DNA of 64,000 nucleotides, from the NCBI RefSeq assembly GCF_037969875.1, contig NZ_CP150218.1:6448001-6512000 (forward strand), given 5' to 3'. How positions within the stretch are numbered: the stretch's first letter is position 1; every line of letters begins with the position of its first letter. The stretch comes from Paenibacillus sp. FSL R7-0337 (GTDB taxonomy: Bacteria; Bacillota; Bacilli; Paenibacillales; Paenibacillaceae). Of the stretch, positions 9,261-16,406 are shown one piece after another. A program made the position numbers and the translations under genes. The notes beneath the pieces are model-generated. The model had not been told where the DNA came from, did not search any database, and worked only from the letters and a program-made list of their open reading frames with translations.

Positions 9261-11803
9261 TGTGCGGCTCCTTCAGTGGAAGATGTGGCTGCTTTGGCGG
9301 TAACCTCAAGGGAATAGGCCTGGCTGGCGAGCTCCGTCCGTATTCCCTGGAATTCATCGTAGAATTTATGGGCGTAGGTGCCGGAGCTGAGATTTTTGAA
9401 CAGGACGCTGGTAAGGGTCGTAGAATAAGAGTTGTTTGTTCCCAGAGTCAAGTCGGTGCCAAGCGTCAGAGTTTTCTCATGAGACTGTCCATAAGGATCG
9501 ATAACCTGAAGGATGAGCTTATGCTGGTAAGCGCCTGTCTGGTAGGTAGTATCCTGATTGAGATTGTAATTGAACGTCACAGCAACGCTGCTTGCGCCCT
9601 TGGTGAGTTCCCCTGTAGAGCTGGTAACTGCCAGTGTATAAGGGAAAAACGGAACGGAGGCCAGAGTGGTCAGAGGCGTAACCTCAGCCGGTGTCAGTGT
9701 CAGCGCTGCCGTATTTACGTATCCCGTCGCAGCCGTTCCTGCGGCAGTCAGTTTGCCATCCGCAATTGCTTGGCTGATATACAGCTGAAGATCTGCGGTG
9801 TCCAGAGCGGACGGAACTTTTGCCCAGAAGGTGACGAGTGTTTTGCCCTCAGGGCTGGTTGACAGCTCGGACTGGTTGGCGGTTGCTTCAAAATATTGCC
9901 CGTCAGCAGTCCTGAACTGTGCGTACAGACGGGCCAGATCTGCCTGCCGGACTTCGTCGCTGTTCATTTCCACTTCGCTGTACACAAGGCTCGAGCCGGT
10001 TCCTCTATACAGGAGGGTGAGGCGTTCCTTCACGGTGGCTTGTTTGCCGGTGGCCGTGATCTTGAAGGCTTCCCCTGCAGCTAGCGGAGCTACACTCTTA
10101 ACGGCACTGTCGCTTGTGCTGAGAGAGAGGAACTGCGATACTTCTGTACCCTTGGTCTCCTGGAGAATGAGCTTGACTTGTCTGAAATCCAGGGTGTATG
10201 GAATACGGCCTTGAACCGATATCTGAGTGCTGGCACCAGGGGCAAGGACCGAAGAGCTGTTGTTCGTATAAGTCTGGGCAGAGGAACTGAGATCCTTCTG
10301 ATCCACCAGGAGTATTCCGGTAAAAGCAGGCAAAGTAATGGTCTTGGACGTTGCATTGCGTATCGTCATTCTCGCCTGTACCAGATCCTCGCTGCCCCAA
10401 GGCAGACGCAGCAGGGAGTCCAGAGAGACAGCGAAGGTGCCGTAGGTATTGGTTACGCTGGTCTCGGCGGCGAGATGAATCTGTCTCTCCGGCGTATAGG
10501 TGATGCGGAAATAGGCCACAGGCAGCGTTACCTTATCCGCGCTGGCTGCAGGAGCAATCATGCGCAGCTCCAGCGAATCCTGAGCCAGCTCTAGCGGAAC
10601 ACTGGCACTCAGCTCAATCAGCTTGTCTTCCAGCGGCTTCAGGGTCAGGCTGTTCAAGGCTGTGGACGTCACCGGGAAGCTATAGCCTTCCGCCGACTGG
10701 ACGTTAAGCTCATAAGCAGGCAAAGTAACCGCTGTGCTGCCGGTATTCTTCACCCGGAGCTGATAGCTCCACACACCGTTCCCGTTATCCGCATGCACAG
10801 TTGCCTTCAGCAGCTGCATGTCCACCATATTGCTGGCGATGGAGACCTTTTTGGTATAGCCCGCCGCTACAGTGAAATCTGCGGTTACCGCAGCCGGAAG
10901 CGCGTAGGAAGAGACAGGCAGGTACAGCTTGAGTCCTTCATCCAGCTTAGCGATCTGTAGCGTCATCTTGCTGAGATTCATGTAGGAGGGGATCTCGGTC
11001 ATATAATAGAGCGTCTTCTTCTCCTGAGGCTGAAGCTTGAATGCGGAGCTGCCGTCATCCAGTGTAAGTGTGAAGACAGAGCCGCCCGAGGATTTCAGGT
11101 ACAAGGTATAGCCCGGATCTGTAAGCACTTTGGTACCCAGATTGGTTAAGCTAAGCCCGACCTTGGCATAGACTTTGCCGTTATAGTTGTAGATTTGCAC
11201 GGATTCGGCTTTGGTGTCGGCTGTAATACCGCCGAGTTCAACCTTTCGGGTCTCCCCTGTAAGCGAGGACAGAGAATAATTGGATGGGACCGTGAACGTG
11301 CCTATCCGCTGTTCATAATTAGCGGCGCTGAAATTCCAGCCGTATATGTTGATTTTAAGTCCTTTGACAGAGGCGGCAGTTCCAATATTCGCATAGTATG
11401 TAAGGCTGGTGCTCTGTTTTGCGGGGATTTTCTTGACTGTACTGTCTGCACTGACCGGAATTCCCTTAATTACGCTGCCGCCCGCAGTTACAATTTTGGA
11501 GAAATAGTCCGCCAGATTGACGCTGCTGCCGGCAGTATTGGAATAGGTAAGCGTGTAGGTGAGAATATTACCGCCGGTTTGGCTCTGAATCCCTACATGG
11601 CTCAGCTTCACTTGAAGCGTGGTACCGAGCTTGAGCGCACTTAGACTGTTAAGTGTAGAGACTTCCGTGACCGCGCTTGCTGCTGTGGCAGCCGTTGAAC
11701 CGGATGAAGCAGCATAGGCCGTGGTTCCCGGGCTTCCTGCGGTTTGAATTGCGGCAAATGTGCTGAGCAGCAGCAGAACAAATGCTTTTTTTCGTGTGAG
11801 CAT
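9257..11803 (-). CDS. Large secreted protein of unknown function, first gene of the MacAB-like operon
   Basis: No family is recognised. The start at 11803 (MLTRKKAF...) is set by an AGGAGG eight bases upstream; an ATG 33 bases earlier lacks one. A signal peptide is clear (basic start, hydrophobic core, cleavage probably after AYA near residue 31). The remaining ~815 residues are rich in Ser, Thr, Leu and Val with few Cys, and look like repeated beta-sandwich modules of ~110-150 residues with recurring phrases such as LTYSNTAGSSV, VKNTGSTAVTLPAYEL and IRNATSKTITLPAF. Its gene overlaps the adaptor gene, so it may be the cargo or an extracellular partner of the transporter (inference). Confidence 0.8.
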   Translation of the reverse strand: MLTRKKAFVLLLLSTFAAIQTAGSPGTTAYAASSGSTAATAASAVTEVSTLNSLSALKLGTTLQVKLSHVGIQSQTGGNILTYTLTYSNTAGSSVNLADYFSKIVTAGGSVIKGIPVSADSTVKKIPAKQSTSLTYYANIGTAASVKGLKINIYGWNFSAANYEQRIGTFTVPSNYSLSSLTGETRKVELGGITADTKAESVQIYNYNGKVYAKVGLSLTNLGTKVLTDPGYTLYLKSSGGSVFTLTLDDGSSAFKLQPQEKKTLYYMTEIPSYMNLSKMTLQIAKLDEGLKLYLPVSSYALPAAVTADFTVAAGYTKKVSIASNMVDMQLLKATVHADNGNGVWSYQLRVKNTGSTAVTLPAYELNVQSAEGYSFPVTSTALNSLTLKPLEDKLIELSASVPLELAQDSLELRMIAPAASADKVTLPVAYFRITYTPERQIHLAAETSVTNTYGTFAVSLDSLLRLPWGSEDLVQARMTIRNATSKTITLPAFTGILLVDQKDLSSSAQTYTNNSSSVLAPGASTQISVQGRIPYTLDFRQVKLILQETKGTEVSQFLSLSTSDSAVKSVAPLAAGEAFKITATGKQATVKERLTLLYRGTGSSLVYSEVEMNSDEVRQADLARLYAQFRTADGQYFEATANQSELSTSPEGKTLVTFWAKVPSALDTADLQLYISQAIADGKLTAAGTAATGYVNTAALTLTPAEVTPLTTLASVPFFPYTLAVTSSTGELTKGASSVAVTFNYNLNQDTTYQTGAYQHKLILQVIDPYGQSHEKTLTLGTDLTLGTNNSYSTTLTSVLFKNLSSGTYAHKFYDEFQGIRTELASQAYSLEVTAKAATSSTEGAAQ

Positions 11804-11888
11804 GTAATTTCCTCCTTGAATGATCTCATAAGGCAAAATATCAGCATTGACTGAATGCCCGCTGAAAAAAAAGCCGTCAAACCGCGCT

Positions 11889-11921
11889 GAAGCTTAAAGG
11901 AAGCTTAAAAGAAGATAAAAA
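11889..11921 (-). promoter_or_regulatory. Three tandem 11-bp repeats upstream of the MacAB-like operon
   Basis: On the plus strand the units are GAAGCTTAAAG, GAAGCTTAAAA and GAAGATAAAAA, head to tail with exact 11-bp spacing. A TTGACG box for the minus-strand operon lies about nine bases downstream (11875-11880). Direct repeats with a period of one helical turn just upstream of -35 are typical sites for OmpR/PhoB-type response regulators. No such regulator is in the window. Confidence 0.6.
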
Positions 11922-11942
11922 AATAAGCGGAATTTGCGCGGC

Positions 11943-11971
11943 TTGTCAAACGGGCTGTTTTTGCATATAAT
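11943..11971 (+). promoter_or_regulatory. SigA promoter of the pheS leader
   Basis: TTGTCA at 11943-11948 and TATAAT at 11966-11971 have a 17-bp spacer. Transcription would start near 11978, at the beginning of the T-box leader. Confidence 0.75.
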
Positions 11972-11977
11972 AGATGG

Positions 11978-12345
11978 GCATATCTTCCCAAGTGGAGGAT
12001 CGAAGTGCAGAGGTTATAATCCGCATACATGCAATGATGGAGAAGAGTACGCAGTGCCTGGCTTACAGGGAGGAAGCGCCGCAGATTGAGAGCGTTTCTA
12101 AGAGAGCAGAGCTGCCGAAGTTCACTCCGGAGCAGTTCCCTGAATGTGCTTCAAGGCTTCCTTGAAGAGCGCTAGTAGGGGGGACCGGCCGCAGACCGTT
12201 ATTTCTGTATAAAGTGAGACAGGTCTTTGCCGCACCGAAAGAGGGAATATTGCTCTTAAGGGAAGCGTACGGCCGTCTAACAAGGGTGGTACCACGGTCT
12301 TTTCGTCCCTTTACCGGGAGGAAAGGCCTTTTTTTGTTGAACAAT
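11978..12345 (+). ncRNA. T-box leader for pheST (Phe-specific)
   Basis: The conserved T-box sequence AGGGTGGTACCACG is at 12283-12296. It is followed by the terminator stem (GGTCTTTTCGTCCC pairing imperfectly with GGGAGGAAAGGCC) and a T run ending near 12337. Stem I features are visible upstream (GATGGAGAAGAGTACGC near 12038). The likely specifier triplet is TTC at 12121-12123, inside GAAGTTCACT, matching a Phe codon and the downstream pheS. Uncharged tRNA-Phe would stabilise the antiterminator and let transcription reach pheS. Confidence 0.9.
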
Positions 12346-12372
12346 ACGAGATTTGAGGGGGCAGTACAAGCC

Positions 12373-13407
12373 ATGAAAGACAAATTGGAAGCACTGAAGG
12401 CTGAGGCACTGACGAAGCTGCAGGCGGTATCCGATCCGCAGATTCTGAATGACCTGCGCGTCAAATACCTTGGCAAAAAAGGCGAGCTGACAGAGGTTCT
12501 GCGCGGTATGGGCGGACTAAGCGCGGAGGAGCGTCCGGTGATCGGCCAGGTGGCCAATCTGGTGCGCAGCGCGATTGAAGAGGTGATCGGCGCCAAGCAG
12601 GAGCTGTTCCAGCAGCAGGAGACGCAGAACCGTCTCAATGCAGAGAAGGTCGATGTAACCCTGCCGGGCCGCGGCATGCCGCAGGGCGGGATTCATCCGC
12701 TCAGCCGGGTGATTCAGGAGATCGAGGATATTTTCATCGGCATGGGCTACAAGGTGGCGGAAGGACCGGAAGTGGAGACAGATTATTATAACTTCGAGGC
12801 GCTTAACCTTCCGAAGAACCATCCAGCCCGCGATATGCAAGATTCCTTCTATATTACGGAAGACATTCTGATGCGCACACAGACCTCGCCGGTTCAGATC
12901 CGCACCATGCAGGCGATGAACGGGGAGACTCCGGTCAAGGTTATCTGTCCGGGCAAGGTATTCCGCCGTGATGACGACGATGCGACCCACTCCTTCCAGT
13001 TCCATCAGATTGAAGGTCTGGTGATCGGACGCAATATCCGTATGAGCGACCTGAAGGGGACCCTGCAGCAGTTCATGAAGGAGATGTTCGGTCCAAGCGC
13101 GGGCATCCGCCTGCGTCCAAGCTTCTTCCCGTTCACCGAGCCTAGCGTTGAGGTGGATGTAAGCTGCTTCAAATGCGGCGGCGAAGGCTGCCGGCTCTGC
13201 AAGCAGAGCGGCTGGCTGGAGATTCTCGGCGCGGGTATGGTGCACCCGAATGTGCTGCGGATGGGCGGCTACGATCCTGAGGTCTACAGCGGCTTCGCGT
13301 TCGGCATGGGCGCTGAACGGATTGCGATGCTGAAATACGGCATCGATGACATCCGTTACTTCTACACGAATGATATGGGTTTTGTGAAGCAGTTCAAGGG
13401 TATTTAG
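12373..13407 (+). CDS. pheS: Phenylalanyl-tRNA synthetase alpha subunit
   Basis: This is the catalytic subunit of the alpha2-beta2 enzyme that charges tRNA-Phe. The ATG at 12373 (MKDKLEALK) follows GAGGGGG and gives 344 residues, the normal length; upstream codons in the same frame lie within the T-box leader. It has an N-terminal coiled-coil arm (about 1-85), then the class II core with GYKVAEGPEVETDYYNF, the motif 2 region (FRRDDDDATHSFQFHQIEG) and motif 3 (GFAFGMGAERIAMLKYG). The gene is controlled by the T-box upstream. The 350-bp gap to pheT is unusually long and holds a structured repeat. Confidence 0.97.
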   Translation: MKDKLEALKAEALTKLQAVSDPQILNDLRVKYLGKKGELTEVLRGMGGLSAEERPVIGQVANLVRSAIEEVIGAKQELFQQQETQNRLNAEKVDVTLPGRGMPQGGIHPLSRVIQEIEDIFIGMGYKVAEGPEVETDYYNFEALNLPKNHPARDMQDSFYITEDILMRTQTSPVQIRTMQAMNGETPVKVICPGKVFRRDDDDATHSFQFHQIEGLVIGRNIRMSDLKGTLQQFMKEMFGPSAGIRLRPSFFPFTEPSVEVDVSCFKCGGEGCRLCKQSGWLEILGAGMVHPNVLRMGGYDPEVYSGFAFGMGAERIAMLKYGIDDIRYFYTNDMGFVKQFKGI

Positions 13408-13502
13408 GGATTTGGCGGGTGTGTATGGGGCGCGAGGGACGCTTGTAAGAAAAGGTAGTGAGGTGCTGGTTTACTTTGAATCAAAGACTGTATTAGAAGG
13501 GC

Positions 13503-13629
13503 CGGAGGGGAATTTTGGAACTGGAGGAGCGGTAGCGACCGCCTTTAGGATTTAATTTCTACTGCAGCCAGCAGTGTAATCAGGAAATTCAATCCTAACA
13601 GCGGCCGGAAGTCCAAAACTTCTCTGGAG
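13503..13629 (+). repeat. Structured dispersed repeat, copy 1 (between pheS and pheT)
   Basis: This is a 127-bp element with a second copy at 42855-42983. The first ~46 and last ~32 bases are nearly the same in both copies. The ends are partly complementary (TTTTGGA pairs with TCCAAAA, flanked by G-U-rich pairing). After the left end comes a small hairpin, GCGGT-AGCG-ACCGC. The middle then forms its own stem, AGGATTTAATTTC against GAAATTCAATCCT, with an inner ACTGC-AGCCA-GCAGT hairpin. It contains no open frame of note. It lies inside the pheST transcript. Confidence 0.8.
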
Positions 13630-13757
13630 GTTCTGCTAGTGCAGGATGCTTCGAAGTAACCTAGGGAGCACACAGACCTTTGCTTCGACTTCTGCGTGCC
13701 CCGGCGCAGGCCGGCATGGAGATCAATACATCTGAAACAAAAAGGAAGTGTGCGATT

Positions 13758-16202
13758 ATGAAAGTATCAACCGCCTGGCTGGCCGATTATATATCGCTGG
13801 AAGGGGTGACCGCTGATGACTTGGCGGACAAAATCACTACCGCTGGCATCGAAATTGACGGAGTAGAACGCCGCAACAAAGGGATTTCCGGGATTGTGAC
13901 CGGTTACGTGAAATCCAAAGAAAAGCACCCCGACGCCGATAAGCTGAATATCTGCATCGTCGATGCCGGGCAGGGCGAGGATCTGCAGATCGTCTGCGGA
14001 GCGAAGAATGTCGCAGCGGGCCAGAAGGTTCCGGTCGCGCTGGTGGGCGCCAAGCTGCCGGGCCTGGAAATCAAAAAAGCTAAGCTGCGCGGCGTGCTGT
14101 CGCAGGGGATGATCTGCTCGGCCAAAGAGCTGGGCCTGAACGACAAGCTGCTGCCTAAAGAGCTGCAGGAGGGCATTCTGGTGTTGCCGGAGCAGACCGA
14201 GGTGGGCCAGGATATTCTCAACGTGCTCGGACTGAATGACGAAATCCTTGATTTCGATCTGACACCGAACCGTTCCGACTGTCTGAGCATGATCGGTGCC
14301 GCTTATGAGGTAAGCGCGGTGCTGGGCCGTGAGCTGAAGCTGGCTGATCCGGCGGCAGAGCTCGTGGAAACGGGCGGCAAGGCTGCGGACTCCATTACGG
14401 TTACGATTGAGGACGAGGCATTCTGCAGCCATTATGCCGTGCGTTATATTGCCGGAGTGAAGACCGCGCCGTCCCCGCTGTGGATTCAGAACCGCCTGAT
14501 GGCGGCCGGGGTACGTCCGATTAACAATATCGTGGATATTACCAACTATGTGATGCTGGAATACGGACAGCCGCTGCATGCATTTGACGGCGGGCAGGTC
14601 CAGGGCGGAACCATCGGTGTACGGTTTGCCCGTGAAGGGGAACGACTGGTAACCCTTGACGGCCAAGAGCGCAAGCTTGAGCCGCAGATGCTGGTCATTG
14701 CCGACGGTTCAGGCGCAATTGGCCTGGCAGGAGTGATGGGCGGACTGTCAACAGAGGTTACCGCAGACACCGTTAATATCGTACTGGAATCAGCCAAATT
14801 CGATGGCGGAACGGTACGCAAGACCTCGCGTCAGCTCGGTCTGCGCTCAGAAGCGTCCCAACGGTTCGAGAAGGAAGTCGACCCGAATGCGGTCATCCCT
14901 GCGCTTAACCGCGCGGCTGCACTGATTGCCCGGTATGCCGGAGGAACGGTGCATGAAGGGATCGTCCAGGCCGGAAGTATCGCTGGTCAGGAGAAAGTGC
15001 TGCAATTATCGCTGGAGAAGCTGAACCGCTATCTCGGGACAGATCTGTCATTGCTGGAAGTGAAAACCCTGTTCGGACGTCTGCATTTCAAGTGCGGTGA
15101 TGCGGCTCAGGGAATCGTTGAGGTCGAGGTGCCGACACGGCGCGGAGACATTACGCAGGATGTGGATCTGATTGAAGAGATCGCCCGCTTATACGGCTAT
15201 GACAACATTCCGACCACCCTGATCGAAGGCACAACAACACCTGGTGCGCTTACCAGACAGCAGTCCCTGCGCCGCGAGCTGCGCCGCCTGCTCTCACTGG
15301 GCGGATATCAGGAGGTTATGGGCTATTCCTTCATCCAGCCGGAGCAGAGCAACCTCTTCCCTATGCTGGCGGAAGGCAAGCAGTCAGTGAAGCTGGCGAT
15401 GCCGATGAGCGAGGAACGGAGCGTGCTGCGTACTAGCCTGCTGCCGCAGCTGCTGGACATTGCGCTCTACAACACGAACCGCCGCCAAGGCGATCTGGCG
15501 TTGTTCGAAATCGGCAATGTGTTCTTCACGGAGGAAGAAGTACTTACCCGCCAGCCGAGCGAGCTGCCGGTGCTGGGGCTGCTGCTGAGCGGTACGCGTG
15601 CTGCCAAGCAGTGGAACGTGACTGCCGAGCCGGTGGACTTCTTCGACCTTAAGGGTGCGCTGGAGACGGTATTTGCGCATCTGGGTCTTACGGATCGCGT
15701 AGTCTATGAAGGGGACGCGCCTGAAGGCTATCATCCGGGACGCTCCGCTTCCATCTATCTGCTTCAGGCAGAGGGCCGCGTGAAGATCGGTTCGATGGGA
15801 CAGCTTCATCCCGAGCTGCAGCGCCGGATGGATCTGGAGGATACCTATGTATCTGAAGTCCTGCTGCAGCCGCTCTATGATGCGGCGCGCGCTCAGCTGC
15901 AGTACAGCGAGCTTCACCGCTTCCCGGGCATGGAACGGGACATTGCGGTGGTAGTGGATGATGCAGTTCCGGCAGGCGATCTGATCACAGCGATCCGTGA
16001 GCATGGCGGCACTCTGCTGCAGAATGTGCAGGTATTCGATATCTACACAGGAGGCAAGATGGAGGCAGGCAAGAAGAGTGTTGCCCTGTCACTGTTGTAC
16101 CGCCATACCGAGCATACGCTGACGGATGAAGAAGTTGTGGAAGTGCATGACAAAGTGGTCTCTGCGCTTGAACAAACTTTTGGTGCAGAATTAAGAAAAT
16201 AG
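13758..16202 (+). CDS. pheT: Phenylalanyl-tRNA synthetase beta subunit
   Basis: It is 814 residues long from the ATG at 13758 (MKVSTAWLADY), which fits the family; a frame open 78 bases further upstream adds residues with no similarity to PheT starts. Domain order is as expected: the N-terminal segment, the tRNA-binding OB domain (about 40-155), the B3/B4 editing region, the B5 domain, the core and the C-terminal anticodon-binding FDX-ACB domain (about 720-814, HRFPGMERDIAVVVDD). It pairs with PheS. The two genes are separated by a 350-bp spacer carrying the structured repeat, not a terminator, so co-transcription is expected. Confidence 0.96.
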   Translation: MKVSTAWLADYISLEGVTADDLADKITTAGIEIDGVERRNKGISGIVTGYVKSKEKHPDADKLNICIVDAGQGEDLQIVCGAKNVAAGQKVPVALVGAKLPGLEIKKAKLRGVLSQGMICSAKELGLNDKLLPKELQEGILVLPEQTEVGQDILNVLGLNDEILDFDLTPNRSDCLSMIGAAYEVSAVLGRELKLADPAAELVETGGKAADSITVTIEDEAFCSHYAVRYIAGVKTAPSPLWIQNRLMAAGVRPINNIVDITNYVMLEYGQPLHAFDGGQVQGGTIGVRFAREGERLVTLDGQERKLEPQMLVIADGSGAIGLAGVMGGLSTEVTADTVNIVLESAKFDGGTVRKTSRQLGLRSEASQRFEKEVDPNAVIPALNRAAALIARYAGGTVHEGIVQAGSIAGQEKVLQLSLEKLNRYLGTDLSLLEVKTLFGRLHFKCGDAAQGIVEVEVPTRRGDITQDVDLIEEIARLYGYDNIPTTLIEGTTTPGALTRQQSLRRELRRLLSLGGYQEVMGYSFIQPEQSNLFPMLAEGKQSVKLAMPMSEERSVLRTSLLPQLLDIALYNTNRRQGDLALFEIGNVFFTEEEVLTRQPSELPVLGLLLSGTRAAKQWNVTAEPVDFFDLKGALETVFAHLGLTDRVVYEGDAPEGYHPGRSASIYLLQAEGRVKIGSMGQLHPELQRRMDLEDTYVSEVLLQPLYDAARAQLQYSELHRFPGMERDIAVVVDDAVPAGDLITAIREHGGTLLQNVQVFDIYTGGKMEAGKKSVALSLLYRHTEHTLTDEEVVEVHDKVVSALEQTFGAELRK

Positions 16203-16214
16203 CAGGAATTGTGC

Positions 16215-16262
16215 AAAGCCGCAGCGAATCCATTTAGAAACAGAGATTCGCTGCGGCTTTTC
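16215..16262 (+). terminator. Terminator of the pheST operon
   Basis: A 16-bp perfect stem (AAAGCCGCAGCGAATC with GATTCGCTGCGGCTTT) follows the pheT stop by twelve bases and ends in a short T tract. Confidence 0.9.
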
Positions 16263-16317
16263 TGTACCCATGTGAAGTGCGGAGGAACATGCAAATAAAT
16301 GCAATGGACGCGTGCTT

Positions 16318-16347
16318 TTGCCAAAGGTCAGGAAATCACGCTACAAT
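16318..16347 (+). promoter_or_regulatory. Putative promoter of the zapA-like gene
   Basis: TTGCCA at 16318-16323 and TACAAT at 16342-16347 have an 18-bp spacer. They lie about 60 bp upstream of the GTG start, after the pheST terminator. Confidence 0.45.
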
Positions 16348-16406
16348 AGGAGCAAGAGCAAAGAAACCAACTTAGAATCCGCACACATACAAAGGAGGGC
16401 ACAACT

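Noticed and set aside
12214..12372. Upstream extension of pheS
   Set aside because: It overlaps the T-box antiterminator/terminator; the ATG at 12373 gives the normal PheS length.
12063..12677. Minus-strand frame opposite the pheS start and leader
   Set aside because: It is antisense to the T-box and pheS and has no ribosome site.
13680..13757. Upstream extension of pheT
   Set aside because: The extra 26 residues do not resemble PheT; the ATG at 13758 fits the family start.
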